Shown piece by piece: positions 9,209 to 18,677 of a stretch of 64,000 nucleotides of DNA. Position 1 is the first letter of the stretch; each line of letters starts with the position of its first letter. The notes under the pieces were generated by a model. The model was not told where the DNA came from and searched no databases. It saw only the letters and a program-made list of their open reading frames with translations. A program made the translations under genes and the position numbers. The stretch lies in the NCBI GenBank assembly GCA_934524985.1, contig CAKSYT010000003.1:178854-242853 (forward strand), written 5' to 3'. This DNA is from an uncultured Faecalibacterium sp. GTDB lineage: Bacteria > Bacillota > Clostridia > Oscillospirales > Ruminococcaceae.

Positions 9209-11206
9209 ATGAAACGTAAACCAAGATGGACACTGGAAATGCTCACGGCCAGTCTGGCGGTGCTGTGCGGCCTTTTGCTGCTGGTGCTGCTGGTGCAGCG
9301 CCCCACGGCATGGCCGCTGCTGGCTGTGCTGGTGGTGCTGTGGGGCATAGGGGCAACCCTGTTCCGCTGTAAGCTGCGCAGTTGGGTGGTGCGCTGGACA
9401 AGCGGCACCACGTTTGAAAAATCCAAGGTGCAGTTCAGTCTGGAGCCCCTTTCCCAGCCGGCGGCGCTGCTCTCCGGCGAGACAGTGCTGTGGTACAACA
9501 GCCAGTTCCGCACCCGCCTGCTGGGCGGGCAGGATGTGCTGGCCAGCCGGGTGCAGAAGCTGCTGCCCGGGCTGGATCTGCAGCTGTGCCGCAAGCGTGA
9601 GGGACAGCTGCTGACCCTTGCCGACGGCTACTGGAGCGTGCACAGCTCCACTGTGCCCGGCGAAGCCGAAAGCATGACCCTGCTGGTGCTGAACGAGGAG
9701 ACCGAGCTGCGCCGCATCGAGGCGGAGTACAAGGCCAGTCGTCCGGGGTATCTTGCCTTTCAGCTGGACGGCTACGACGATGTGTTCGGGGATCTGATGG
9801 ACAGCGAGCGCGCCCGCCTGCTGGAGGGCGTCAACCGTATTCTGGAGGATATGATCGGGCGCGGCAGTGGCTTTCTGCGCCGGGTAGGCAGCGGCGGCCG
9901 CTACATCGCTGTGGTGGAGGAACGCCAGCTGGAGCAGTTCGCCAACCGCGGCTACGATGTGCTGGATAAGATCCGCGCACTGGATCCCAGTGTGAGCCTT
10001 TCGCTGTCCATTGGTATCGGGCGCGGCGCGCGCACCCTGCGGGAAGCGCAGGATATGGCCGAGCACGCGCTGGATATGGCGCAGGGACGCGGCGGCGATC
10101 AGGCCGCTGAGATGACACTGGACGGCTTTACCTTCTACGGCGGCGTGAGCCACGGCGTGGAAAAGCGCAGCAAGGTGCGCAGCCGCCTTGTGGCCGACCA
10201 GCTGGTCAAGCTGATTAAGGAAGCCGACCATGTGGTCATCATGGGCCACCGCATGAGCGATCTGGATGCCATCGGCGCAGCCGAGGGCGTGCTGCGCATT
10301 TGTAAGATCTGCGATGTGCCGGCGGTCATCGCCGTCCGGCGGGACGCTACGCTGGCGGCCAGCCTGATCGATGCGCTGTGCAAGGCGGGGCAGAAGGATG
10401 ACTTCATCGACCCCAAGGACGCCCTGCCCATCATTTCTAAGCGTACCCTGTGTATCGTGGTGGATACATATCAGGTTGGCCTTGTGGAGAGCAAGGACAT
10501 TTTGGAAAAATGCGGCAAGGTGGCCGTCATCGACCACCACCGCAAGGGCGTGGGCTACATCGAGAACCCGGCGCTGGTCTGCCACGAACCCTATTCCTCT
10601 TCGGCCAGCGAGCTGGTCACCGAGCTGCTGCAGTATGTGGGCGAGCGGGACGACAAGCCCAACCGCATCGAGGCCGAAGGTCTGCTTGCCGGTATTTTGC
10701 TGGATACACAGGACTTTACCCTGCACACCGGTGTGCGTACTTTTGAAGCCGCTGCTGCCCTGCGCCGCTACGGCGCAGAGACCGAGCGGGTGCGCCGGTT
10801 GTTCGATGTGACCATGGTGGAGTACAACGCCAAGGCCGATCTGGTAGAAAAGGCGCAGATGTACAAAAACTGCGCTATCTCCATCGGCGGCGAGGTCGCC
10901 CCGGAAGCCCGGGTCGCCATTGCGCAGGCCGCCAACGACCTGCTGCGCATTCAGGGCGTGGACGCCAGCTTTGTGGCGGTGCAGGTGGGCAATGGGGTAA
11001 ACGTCTCTGCCCGCAGCATGGGTGCCGTAAATGTGCAGGTAATCATGGAGTCGCTGGGCGGCGGCGGGCATCAGACCATGGCAGCAGCTCAGCTGAAACA
11101 TATCACTCCGCAGGCGGCCCGCAGCCGTATTCAGGATGCCATCGACCAATATTATCTCTCCCAGAAAAAGACTACGCCGGACGCACGACCGGCAAAAGGG
11201 GAATAA
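9209..11206 (+). CDS. gdpP: c-di-AMP phosphodiesterase GdpP (DHH/DHHA1)
   Basis: The 665 residues carry the GdpP architecture: two N-terminal membrane segments (about 10-55), a PAS-like region (about 80-150), a degenerate GGDEF domain (about 160-310), DHH (about 340-500) and DHHA1 (ending in SLGGGGHQTMAA). Metal-binding motifs MGHRMSDLDAIG and VIDHHRKG are intact. The enzyme hydrolyses c-di-AMP to pApA, which controls potassium and osmotic balance; trkA and trkH lie elsewhere in this window. AGGAGG precedes the ATG. It lies between RNase J and glf with short gaps, so the three are probably cotranscribed. Confidence 0.95.
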   Translation: MKRKPRWTLEMLTASLAVLCGLLLLVLLVQRPTAWPLLAVLVVLWGIGATLFRCKLRSWVVRWTSGTTFEKSKVQFSLEPLSQPAALLSGETVLWYNSQFRTRLLGGQDVLASRVQKLLPGLDLQLCRKREGQLLTLADGYWSVHSSTVPGEAESMTLLVLNEETELRRIEAEYKASRPGYLAFQLDGYDDVFGDLMDSERARLLEGVNRILEDMIGRGSGFLRRVGSGGRYIAVVEERQLEQFANRGYDVLDKIRALDPSVSLSLSIGIGRGARTLREAQDMAEHALDMAQGRGGDQAAEMTLDGFTFYGGVSHGVEKRSKVRSRLVADQLVKLIKEADHVVIMGHRMSDLDAIGAAEGVLRICKICDVPAVIAVRRDATLAASLIDALCKAGQKDDFIDPKDALPIISKRTLCIVVDTYQVGLVESKDILEKCGKVAVIDHHRKGVGYIENPALVCHEPYSSSASELVTELLQYVGERDDKPNRIEAEGLLAGILLDTQDFTLHTGVRTFEAAAALRRYGAETERVRRLFDVTMVEYNAKADLVEKAQMYKNCAISIGGEVAPEARVAIAQAANDLLRIQGVDASFVAVQVGNGVNVSARSMGAVNVQVIMESLGGGGHQTMAAAQLKHITPQAARSRIQDAIDQYYLSQKKTTPDARPAKGE

Positions 11207-11209
11207 AAC

Positions 11210-12313
11210 ATGAAACAGTACGATTATCTCATCGTTGGCGCCGGTCTGTTCGGTGCCGTGTTTGCTCATGAGGCCAAAAAGGCAGGCAAAAAGTGTCTGG
11301 TCATCGATAAGCGCGACCATATCGCGGGCAATATCTACACCGAAGCTGTGGAGGGCATCAACGTGCACCGCTACGGCGCACATATCTTCCACACCAACAA
11401 CAAGGCTGTGTGGCAGTATGTGAACCAGTTTGCAGAGTTCAACCGCTACACCAACAGCCCGGTGGCCAACTACCACGGCCAGATCTACAACCTGCCCTTC
11501 AACATGAACACCTTCAACAAGATGTGGGGCGTTGTGACCCCTGCCGAAGCCAAGGCTAAGATCGAAGAGCAGAAGGCCGCTGCAGGCATCACCGACCCGC
11601 AGAATCTGGAAGAGCAGGCCATCAGCCTTGTGGGTACCGATATCTACGAAAAGCTCATCAAGGGTTACACCGGCAAGCAGTGGGGACGCCCCTGCACCGA
11701 GCTGCCCGCTTTTATCATCAAGCGTCTGCCGGTGCGCTTCACCTACGATGACAACTACTTCAACGCCCTGTATCAGGGCATCCCCAATGGCGGCTACACC
11801 GCCATGGTGGAAAAGATGCTGGCCGGTACCGAGGTGCGTCTGAACGTGGATTATCTGGCCGACAAGGCTGCGCTGGATGCACTGGCTGAGAAGGTGGTCT
11901 ACACCGGCCCGGTGGATGCCTACTTCGGCTACCGTCTGGGTGCTTTGCAGTACCGCAGCGTCCGCTTTGAGACCGAGGTGCTGGATACCGATAACTATCA
12001 GGGCAACGCGGTGGTCAACTACACCGATGCCGAGACCCCCTATACCCGCATCATCGAGCACAAGCATTTCGAGTTCGGCACCCAGCCCAAGACCGTCATC
12101 AGCCGAGAGTACAGCGCCGAGTGGAAAAAGGGCGACGAGCCCTACTATCCCGTCAACGACGAGAAGAACGGTGCCCTGTATGCGCAGTACAAGGCACTGG
12201 CCGATGCCGAGCCGGGCGTGATCTTCGGCGGCCGTCTGGGCGAGTATAAGTACTACGACATGGACAAGGTCATCGAGGTAGCGCTGGACGTGGCCGCAAA
12301 GGAGTTGGCATAA
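11210..12313 (+). CDS. glf: UDP-galactopyranose mutase
   Basis: This 367-residue flavoenzyme interconverts UDP-galactopyranose and UDP-galactofuranose, the donor for galactofuranose-containing surface glycans. The FAD-binding glycine motif VGAGLFGAVFA begins at residue 8, followed by the acidic IDKRDHIAGN. The family signatures YGAHIFHTNN and GYTGKQWG are present, and the length is typical. It starts 3 bp after the gdpP stop, which implies one transcript. No other glycan genes are adjacent. Confidence 0.96.
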   Translation: MKQYDYLIVGAGLFGAVFAHEAKKAGKKCLVIDKRDHIAGNIYTEAVEGINVHRYGAHIFHTNNKAVWQYVNQFAEFNRYTNSPVANYHGQIYNLPFNMNTFNKMWGVVTPAEAKAKIEEQKAAAGITDPQNLEEQAISLVGTDIYEKLIKGYTGKQWGRPCTELPAFIIKRLPVRFTYDDNYFNALYQGIPNGGYTAMVEKMLAGTEVRLNVDYLADKAALDALAEKVVYTGPVDAYFGYRLGALQYRSVRFETEVLDTDNYQGNAVVNYTDAETPYTRIIEHKHFEFGTQPKTVISREYSAEWKKGDEPYYPVNDEKNGALYAQYKALADAEPGVIFGGRLGEYKYYDMDKVIEVALDVAAKELA

Positions 12314-12323
12314 ACGGTTTTTC

Positions 12324-12349
12324 ATGGCCGACGCGTTCGCTTTGGCCAT
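12324..12349 (-). repeat. dispersed covarying hairpin, copy D (inverted orientation)
   Basis: On the minus strand the element reads ATGGCC, a loop beginning AAAGCGAACGCG, then GGCCAT. The loop resembles copies A-C at 12437, 22733 and 28051, while the stem bases differ but still pair. It lies just after the glf stop. Confidence 0.5.
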
Positions 12350-12378
12350 CTTCAGAGGAAAAATCTTTTGGTATAAAT

Positions 12379-12412
12379 GTGTTTATCGCGGCCTGCAGGC
12401 CGCGATAAACAC
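12379..12412. repeat. perfect 34-nt palindrome
   Basis: Two 17-nt arms (12379-12395 and 12396-12412) are exact reverse complements centred on CTGCAG, with no loop. A-rich rather than T-rich sequence follows on the + strand, so it is not a standard terminator for glf. It may be a transcript-end stabiliser or protein-binding site. Confidence 0.7.
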
Positions 12413-12436
12413 GAAAAAAGAAAAAATTCCTTGAAG

Positions 12437-12463
12437 AATGTCCAGAGCGCAGCGGAGGACATT
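12437..12463 (+). repeat. dispersed covarying hairpin, copy A
   Basis: The stem AATGTCC/GGACATT (12437-12443 and 12457-12463) encloses the 13-nt loop AGAGCGCAGCGGA. The loop is shared almost exactly with copy B at 22733, where two stem pairs have changed in a compensating way. Confidence 0.65.
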
Positions 12464-12485
12464 TGAAATGCTGCTCCGCTTCCTC

Positions 12486-12514
12486 TTGCCCAAAAACGAC
12501 AAATGCGCTATACT
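12486..12514 (+). promoter_or_regulatory. sigma-A promoter of rplI
   Basis: TTGCCC (12486-12491) and TATACT (12509-12514) are 17 bp apart. A short hairpin, ACCGG-TTTT-CCGGT (12531-12544), lies in the leader just before the ribosome-binding site. Confidence 0.65.
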
Positions 12515-12564
12515 ATTACTATAAGACTGCACCGGTTTTCCGGTGAGAAGTGAGGGATACTATC

Positions 12565-13020
12565 ATGAAAGTGATTCTGAAGCAGGATATCAAGGGCATT
12601 GGCAAGAAGGACGAGATCCACGAGGTCTCCGACGGCTACGCCCGCAACTACCTGTTCCCGCGCAAGCTGGCCGCTGTGGCGGATGCCAGCGCTGTGAACA
12701 TGGCGCGCGGCAAGGAAGCCGCAGCCGATTTCCACGAAGCTGAGAACGTGGCAGCCGCCAAGGCTCTGGCTGCCAAGATCGAAGGCAAGACCGTGACCAT
12801 TAAGGCCAAGGGCGGCGCATCCGGCCGTCTGCACGGCAAGGTGACCGGCAAGGAAGTTGCCGAGGCACTGGCTGCGCTGGCAGGTGCACCCATCGACAAA
12901 AAGAAGATCGAGCTGGAGACCAAGGACATCAAGGACGCTGGTGTGTTCAACGGCAAGGTCCGTCTGTACGTTGGCGTCGTGGCTTCCTTCAAGATCCAGG
13001 TGGAAGTGGAACAGGCCTGA
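12565..13020 (+). CDS. rplI: 50S ribosomal protein L9
   Basis: This 151-residue protein of the large ribosomal subunit binds 23S rRNA near the L1 stalk. It opens with the family signature [17 protein letters not shown] and the [13 protein letters not shown] segment, followed by a long charged helix and a C-terminal globular domain. The start at 12565 is chosen because the protein signature begins there and GAGGG lies 8 bp upstream; an ATG 15 bp earlier has no comparable site. It heads the dnaB-tilS-hpt-ftsH region, with a terminator after it. Confidence 0.97.
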   Translation: MKVILKQDIKGIGKKDEIHEVSDGYARNYLFPRKLAAVADASAVNMARGKEAAADFHEAENVAAAKALAAKIEGKTVTIKAKGGASGRLHGKVTGKEVAEALAALAGAPIDKKKIELETKDIKDAGVFNGKVRLYVGVVASFKIQVEVEQA

Positions 13021-13034
13021 TCTGTGTGCCGTTT

Positions 13035-13063
13035 GCGCCCCCTCACAGCAGGGGGCGCTTTTT
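13035..13063 (+). terminator. intrinsic terminator after rplI
   Basis: Stem GCGCCCCCT/AGGGGGCGC (13035-13043 and 13050-13058) is followed by five T. Since dnaB starts 44 bp later without an obvious promoter, this may act as partial termination. Confidence 0.85.
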
Positions 13064-13106
13064 GGCTTTACAGGATGCTTTGGATTTTGGATAAGGACAA
13101 ACTACT

Positions 13107-14507
13107 ATGCCGAACGAACGACGTTATTCCAATGAACTGAATCTGGAGAGCGTGGGCATCAATCTGCCCTACAATATGCAGGCAGAGCAGAGCGTGCTGG
13201 GCGCGGTTCTGCTCAAACCCGACACTCTGACCGATCTGGTGGAGATCATCAAGCCGGAAATGTTCTACACCCGGCAGAATGCCCAGATCTGGACCGAGAT
13301 GCTGCGCCTGTTCACCAACGACCAGACCATTGACTTTGTCACCCTGCTGGATGCAGTGGTGTCCGATGGTGTGTTCCCCAGTGCAGACGAGGCCAAGATT
13401 TACCTGACCGGTCTGGCAGAAACAGTGCCCAGCATCTCCAACGTAAAGGCTTATGCCCAGATCGTGCAGGAAAAGTATCTGGTGCGTCAGCTGATGGGGG
13501 TAGCCAAGGACATCCTGCAGGACGCCGGGGACGAGCCGGACGCCGACCTTCTGCTGGAAAACGCCGAGCAGCGCATCTACGAGATCCGCTCCGGCCGCGA
13601 TTCCAGCGCCCTGACCCCGCTTTCGTCCAGCATGGTGGAAACGCTGACCAACCTGCAAAAGATCAGCGGCCCGGATGCGGATAAGTACAAGGGCATCCCC
13701 ACCGGCTTCCGTCTGCTGGATACCGTGCTTACCGGCCTTGGCCGCGGCGATCTGGTCATTCTGGCAGCTCGTCCCGGTATGGGCAAAACCAGTTTTGCAC
13801 TGAATATCGCCACCCGCGTGGCTATGCAGCAAAAGGTGCCGGTGGCCATCTTCAGCTTGGAAATGACCAAGGAACAGCTGACCAACCGTATCCTCTCGTC
13901 GGAGGCGGGTATCGACAGTCAGGCCTTCCGTACCGGTGCGCTGCGCGCCGAGGACTGGGAGTATCTGGCACTGGCGACTGAAAAACTGCACGATGCACCG
14001 ATCTATATGGACGATACCTCCGGCATTACCATCACCGAGATGAAGGCCAAGATCCGCCGGGTGAATCAGGACCCTGCCCGCCCCAATGTGGGCCTGATCG
14101 TTATCGACTATCTGCAGCTGATGACCACCGGCCAGCGCAGCGAGAACCGCGTGCAGGAGATCAGCTCCATCACCCGAAATCTGAAGATCATGGCAAAGGA
14201 GCTGAATGTGCCCATCATCGCGCTGAGCCAGCTGTCCCGTGCGGTGGAAAAGCAGGGCAATAACTCCAGCCATCGCCCGCAGCTTTCGGACCTGCGCGAC
14301 TCCGGTTCCATCGAGCAGGACGCAGACTGCGTTCTGTTCTTGTACCGCGATTCCTACTACGCCAGCCAGAACCCGGACGGCGCGGAGGTGGATGCCGATA
14401 CCGCCGAGTGCATCGTGGCAAAGAACCGTCACGGCGAGACCAGCACCGTGCCGCTGGGCTGGGACGGTGCCCACACCCGCTTTATGGATGTGGACTTCAA
14501 GCGCTGA
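13107..14507 (+). CDS. dnaB: replicative DNA helicase
   Basis: This 466-residue hexameric helicase unwinds DNA at the replication fork. It has the N-terminal primase-interacting domain with the pattern PYNMQAEQSVLGA at residue 21, a linker, and a RecA-like motor domain. Walker A is ARPGMGKT at 221-228, and Walker B is VIDYLQLM near residue 331. AAGGA lies before ATG 13107. Its stop overlaps the tilS start (TGATG), so the two are coupled. Firmicutes call this gene dnaC in some species. Confidence 0.96.
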   Translation: MPNERRYSNELNLESVGINLPYNMQAEQSVLGAVLLKPDTLTDLVEIIKPEMFYTRQNAQIWTEMLRLFTNDQTIDFVTLLDAVVSDGVFPSADEAKIYLTGLAETVPSISNVKAYAQIVQEKYLVRQLMGVAKDILQDAGDEPDADLLLENAEQRIYEIRSGRDSSALTPLSSSMVETLTNLQKISGPDADKYKGIPTGFRLLDTVLTGLGRGDLVILAARPGMGKTSFALNIATRVAMQQKVPVAIFSLEMTKEQLTNRILSSEAGIDSQAFRTGALRAEDWEYLALATEKLHDAPIYMDDTSGITITEMKAKIRRVNQDPARPNVGLIVIDYLQLMTTGQRSENRVQEISSITRNLKIMAKELNVPIIALSQLSRAVEKQGNNSSHRPQLSDLRDSGSIEQDADCVLFLYRDSYYASQNPDGAEVDADTAECIVAKNRHGETSTVPLGWDGAHTRFMDVDFKR

Positions 14508-15943
14508 TGGATACCGCGATTCTTGCCCGGGTGGAGGATTTCTGCACCCGGGAGGGGCTTTTGCAGACCGGCGCGCCGCTGCGGCTGGCGGCGGCAGTCT
14601 CCGGCGGCGCAGACAGCATGGCGCTGCTGCTTTTGCTGCGGCAGCTGCAGCCGAGGTTCGGCTATACGCTTTCTGCCTGCCATGTGAACCACGGCCTGCG
14701 CGGGCAGAGCGCCGACCGGGATGAAGCTTTTGTGCGGGCGGAATGCGCCCGCTTGGGCGTGCCGCTGCGGGTGTTCCATGCGGCGGAGCTTGCTACGCCT
14801 CCGGCGCACGCCGGGGAGGACTGGGCACGCCGCCTGCGCTACACGGCCTTTGCACAGCTGCAAGGGCAGGGGATAGATGCCATCGCCACGGCCCATACTG
14901 CAAATGACCAAGCGGAAACACTGCTGCTGCGGCTGGCGCGCGGCACCGGGCTGCACGGCGCGGGTGGCATCCGGCCAAGGCGCGGGTGCTATCTGCGCCC
15001 ATTGCTCTGCCTGAGCCGTGCTGAGACCGAGGCTGTCTGCCGGGCAGAAGGGCAGCCGTGGGTCACCGATGAGACCAACGACACCGATGCCTACGCCCGC
15101 AACCGGCTGCGCCACAGCGCCCTGCCTGCGCTGGAAAGCACCAACGCGGCAGCGGTGCAGAATCTGGCGCGGTTTTGTGAAAAGGCCGCGCGGGCAGATG
15201 CCTACCTTGCCGCCGGGGCTGCAAAGCTTCTGGCGGAGGCACGCCTGCCCGGCGCAGAACCGGCGTGGCAGCTGACACCCTTGCAGGCGGCAGACCCGCT
15301 GCTACTGGAAACTGCGCTGCACAGCCTTGTGGCCCCGGTGCGGGATGCAGAGGAAAAATATGTGCAGCTGCTGTGCGCCGTGGTGCAGCAGGGCGGCGGC
15401 GCGGTACAGCTGACAGGACAGGTGCGCTTTTGCGCCGGGAACGGCTGTCTGCGGCAGGAAACGCTGCCGGACGCGCTGCCCCGGCAGCCGGAGAGCGCGC
15501 CGCAGCAAGTGCCCTTTTTGCCCGAAAAACAGCCGGAATTCCGGCTGCGCGGGGGCTGGAAGGGGAAAGCAGAGCTGTTAAAAGCCGATTTTGAAGAAAA
15601 AATACAAGTCGTTCATAAAAAAGACTTAAAAAATCGGGCGGATTATGCTAGAATAGCTACGTTGTACACTAGTCTTGTTCTGCGCGCCCGACAGCCGGGA
15701 GACCGTTTCCGGCCTGCGGGGCGCGGTTTGAGCAAACCGCTGCGCAAGTGGATGAACGAGGCCGGTGTCCCGAACGAACTGCGGGATACGCTGCCGCTGC
15801 TTGCCAGCGGAAGCGAAATTTTATGGGTGTGTGGGGAAGGCTTTGCCGATGGCCTTGCACCGGACATGGAAAGCAGATGGATCCTGCACTTGGATGCAGA
15901 GATCGAAACACAGGAGGAAAAAACAAATGAGTATGCACGATGA
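14507..15943 (+). CDS. tilS: tRNA(Ile)-lysidine synthase
   Basis: This 478-residue ATP-dependent enzyme adds lysine to cytidine 34 of the AUA-reading tRNA-Ile. The PP-loop SGGADS is at 32-37, followed by CHVNHGLRGQSADRDE and the IATAHTANDQAETLLLRL motif. The C-terminal TilS domain contains RPGDRFRPAGRGLSKPLRKWM. The start is the ATG overlapping the dnaB stop; upstream in-frame codons lie inside dnaB. It overlaps hpt by 17 bp. The tilS-hpt-ftsH order is the Bacillus arrangement. Confidence 0.95.
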   Translation: MDTAILARVEDFCTREGLLQTGAPLRLAAAVSGGADSMALLLLLRQLQPRFGYTLSACHVNHGLRGQSADRDEAFVRAECARLGVPLRVFHAAELATPPAHAGEDWARRLRYTAFAQLQGQGIDAIATAHTANDQAETLLLRLARGTGLHGAGGIRPRRGCYLRPLLCLSRAETEAVCRAEGQPWVTDETNDTDAYARNRLRHSALPALESTNAAAVQNLARFCEKAARADAYLAAGAAKLLAEARLPGAEPAWQLTPLQAADPLLLETALHSLVAPVRDAEEKYVQLLCAVVQQGGGAVQLTGQVRFCAGNGCLRQETLPDALPRQPESAPQQVPFLPEKQPEFRLRGGWKGKAELLKADFEEKIQVVHKKDLKNRADYARIATLYTSLVLRARQPGDRFRPAGRGLSKPLRKWMNEAGVPNELRDTLPLLASGSEILWVCGEGFADGLAPDMESRWILHLDAEIETQEEKTNEYAR

Positions 15944-16475
15944 TGTCAAGACCGTTCTGGTCAGCGAAGAGCAGCTGAAGGCCAAGGTGGCAGAGCTGGG
16001 CGCTCAGATCAGCCGGGATTATGCCGGTAAAAATCTGGTGCTGGTTTCCATCCTCAAGGGCTCGGTGGTCTTTATGGCCGACCTGATGCGGGCTGTGAGC
16101 ATCCCCTGCAATATCGACTTTATGGTGGTCTCCAGCTACGGCGGCAGCAACACCACCACCAGCGGTCTGGTCAAGATCATCAAGGATCTGGACGGCGATC
16201 TGTCCGGCAAGGATGTGCTGATCGTGGAGGACATTCTGGACACCGGCGTCACCCTGTCCAATCTTGTGCCCATGCTCAAGATGCGCAACCCGAACTCCGT
16301 TAAGATCTGCACCATCCTTGATAAGCCCAGCCGCCGCAAGGCAGACATCCAGCCGGATTACGAGGGCTTTCAGGTGCCGGACGAATTCGTGGTGGGCTAT
16401 GGTCTGGACTACGATGAAAAATACCGCAACCTGCCCTATGTCGGCGTGCTGAAGCCCGAGGTCTACACGAAGTAA
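15927..16475 (+). CDS. hpt: hypoxanthine phosphoribosyltransferase
   Basis: This 182-residue salvage enzyme converts hypoxanthine or guanine and PRPP to IMP or GMP. The PRPP-binding motif VLIVEDILDTGVTL lies at 97-110 with the acidic pair E101-D102; SILKGSVVFMADL near 41 and the flexible loop SSYGGSNTT near 69 are typical. AGGAGG lies before ATG 15927. The gene sits within the tilS-hpt-ftsH unit, overlapping the end of tilS. Confidence 0.95.
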   Translation: MSMHDDVKTVLVSEEQLKAKVAELGAQISRDYAGKNLVLVSILKGSVVFMADLMRAVSIPCNIDFMVVSSYGGSNTTTSGLVKIIKDLDGDLSGKDVLIVEDILDTGVTLSNLVPMLKMRNPNSVKICTILDKPSRRKADIQPDYEGFQVPDEFVVGYGLDYDEKYRNLPYVGVLKPEVYTK

Positions 16476-16514
16476 CGTGTCCATTATAAAAATCCAGAAC
16501 TGGAGTTGATTTTT

Positions 16515-18650
16515 TTGCAACCGAAGAAACCCCGTTTCAATCCGCTGGTGATCGCCATTGTGCTGGCAGCCGTGCTGATGGTGTGGTCGGTGCTGGGCGG
16601 TACCGGCAGCAGCGCCAACGGCTCCTCTATGGCATATTCCACGGTGGTACACTATTTTGAGAGCAATCAGGTCACCAAATTCTCGCTGGATCTGAACACC
16701 GGCGTGATCACCATGACCCTGAAGGAGGGCGCACAGGAGCTGCCCAATGCTGCCGAGCAGACCACCACCCAGTCCACGGGTGGGCTGCTTTCCGGCCTGC
16801 TGTCCTCCTCTTCCTCTGCCCCCACCGGGGTAAAGAAGAACGAGGACGGCACCGAGACGGTCAGTTATAAGCTGCCCTACGCCCGGATGTTCGTGGACCA
16901 TGTGTCGGACTACATCGCCCAGTACGATGCCGCCAACCCTGATGCGCCCATGGTGTACGACTATGTGCCCGCCAAGGAGACCATCCCCTGGATGGAGATC
17001 CTGTTCTATCTGGCCATGCTGGGCTGCACCGGTTTCCTGTTGTTCTCTATGATGCGCGGCGGCGCCGGTGGCGGCGGCATCATGAATGTAGGCAAGGCCA
17101 GAGTGAAGGACGAGCACGAGAACAAAAAGACTGCTACCTTTGCCGATGTGGCTGGTGAGGACGAGGAAAAAGAGGAGCTCAAGGAAGTCGTGGAGTTCCT
17201 CAAGAGCCCGGACAAGTTCAATACGCTGGGCGCCCGCATCCCCCATGGCGTGCTGCTGGTGGGCCCTCCGGGTACCGGTAAAACCCTGCTGGCGCGTGCC
17301 TGTGCTGGTGAAGCCGGTGTGCCTTTCTATTCCATCTCCGGCTCCGACTTTGTGGAGATGTATGTCGGCGTGGGCGCATCCCGTGTGCGTGACCTGTTTG
17401 ATAAGGCCAAAAAGACCATGCCCTGCATCATTTTCATTGATGAGATCGATGCCGTGGGTCGTCAGCGCGGCGCAGGTCTGGGCGGCGGTCACGATGAGCG
17501 CGAGCAGACCCTGAACCAGCTGCTGGTGGAGATGGACGGCTTTGAAGCCAACGACGGCATCATCGTCATGGCCGCTACCAACCGTGCCGATATTCTGGAT
17601 AAGGCGCTGCTGCGTCCCGGCCGCTTTGACCGTCAGGTCTATGTGGGCCTGCCAGACGTCAAGGGCCGCGAGGAGATCCTGAAGGTGCACACCCGCAACA
17701 AGCCCCTTGCACCGGACGTTTCCCTGAAGGTCATCGCCCAGCGCACCGCCGGTTTTGCCGGTGCAGACCTTGAAAACCTTGTCAACGAGGCTGCGCTGCT
17801 GGCAGCCCGCCGCAACCGCAAGGCCATTACCATGGAGGATATCGAGGAAGCCTCCATGAAGGTGATGGCTGGCCCCGAGAAGAAGAGCCGCGTGGTCACC
17901 CCGGAGGAGAAAAAGCTCACCGCCTACCACGAAGCCGGTCACGCAGTGGCAGGCTTCTACTGCAAGCATCATCCCCGCGTGCACGAGATCACCATCATTC
18001 CGCGCGGTCAGGCCGGCGGCTACACCATGTATCTGCCCGAGAAGGATCGCAGCTATGTGACCAAGGGCGAGATGTTTGAGGACATCGTGTCCAGCTTGGG
18101 CGGCCGCGTGGCCGAGCAGCTGATCTTGGAGGACATCTCCACCGGTGCTTCCAACGACCTGCAGCAGGCCACCAACATCGCCCGCCAGATGATCACCCGC
18201 TACGGCTTCTCCGAGCGTCTGGGCCCCGTAGTCTACGGCACCTCGCAGGAGGAGACCTTCCTTGGCCGCGACTTTGGTCAGGGCAAGGGTTACAGCGAGA
18301 CCACCGCTGCCGAGATCGACAGCGAGACCCGTGATATCATCGACGAGGCTTACGAGACCTGCCGCCGCACCCTGACCGAGCACATCGACCAGCTCCATGC
18401 GCTGGCAAAGGCTCTGATGGAGCGCGAAAAGCTCAACGAGGAGCAGTTCAACACCATTATGGCTGGCGGCACCCTGCCCCCCTGCGAGGACGCAAAGCCC
18501 GAGCAGGCACAGCCCGACCAGACCGTGCAGCCTGCCCCGGTGCAGCCCGCAGAGCCTGCGGAAACTGCTGAGCGTGCCGAACCTGCCGAGCAGGCCGAGC
18601 CTGCCCAGCCGGAAGTGCCGCAGCCGGACGCCCCGGAGCAGCAGGACTAA
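16515..18650 (+). CDS. ftsH: ATP-dependent zinc metalloprotease FtsH
   Basis: This 711-residue membrane protease degrades misfolded membrane proteins and short-lived regulators. It has two membrane segments (about 9-29 and 157-178) around an extracytoplasmic domain of about 125 residues. An AAA+ module follows with Walker A GPPGTGKT at 250-257 and Walker [10 protein letters not shown], then the zinc site H472-E-A-G-H476. The C-terminal tail of about 60 residues is made of near-repeats of Glu, Pro, Ala and Gln and is probably disordered. TTG 16515 is preferred over TTG 16506 because GGAG at 16502-16505 would touch the earlier codon. Confidence 0.95.
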   Translation: MQPKKPRFNPLVIAIVLAAVLMVWSVLGGTGSSANGSSMAYSTVVHYFESNQVTKFSLDLNTGVITMTLKEGAQELPNAAEQTTTQSTGGLLSGLLSSSSSAPTGVKKNEDGTETVSYKLPYARMFVDHVSDYIAQYDAANPDAPMVYDYVPAKETIPWMEILFYLAMLGCTGFLLFSMMRGGAGGGGIMNVGKARVKDEHENKKTATFADVAGEDEEKEELKEVVEFLKSPDKFNTLGARIPHGVLLVGPPGTGKTLLARACAGEAGVPFYSISGSDFVEMYVGVGASRVRDLFDKAKKTMPCIIFIDEIDAVGRQRGAGLGGGHDEREQTLNQLLVEMDGFEANDGIIVMAATNRADILDKALLRPGRFDRQVYVGLPDVKGREEILKVHTRNKPLAPDVSLKVIAQRTAGFAGADLENLVNEAALLAARRNRKAITMEDIEEASMKVMAGPEKKSRVVTPEEKKLTAYHEAGHAVAGFYCKHHPRVHEITIIPRGQAGGYTMYLPEKDRSYVTKGEMFEDIVSSLGGRVAEQLILEDISTGASNDLQQATNIARQMITRYGFSERLGPVVYGTSQEETFLGRDFGQGKGYSETTAAEIDSETRDIIDEAYETCRRTLTEHIDQLHALAKALMEREKLNEEQFNTIMAGGTLPPCEDAKPEQAQPDQTVQPAPVQPAEPAETAERAEPAEQAEPAQPEVPQPDAPEQQD

Positions 18651-18677
18651 GCTTTTTTAAGGAAAGGAGCGAGCATC

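Noticed and set aside
7148..12349. Open frame of 1733 codons on the minus strand
   Set aside because: It is the antisense of RNase J, gdpP and glf; G+C-rich codon use opens this frame. It has no ribosome-binding site and no protein family resemblance.
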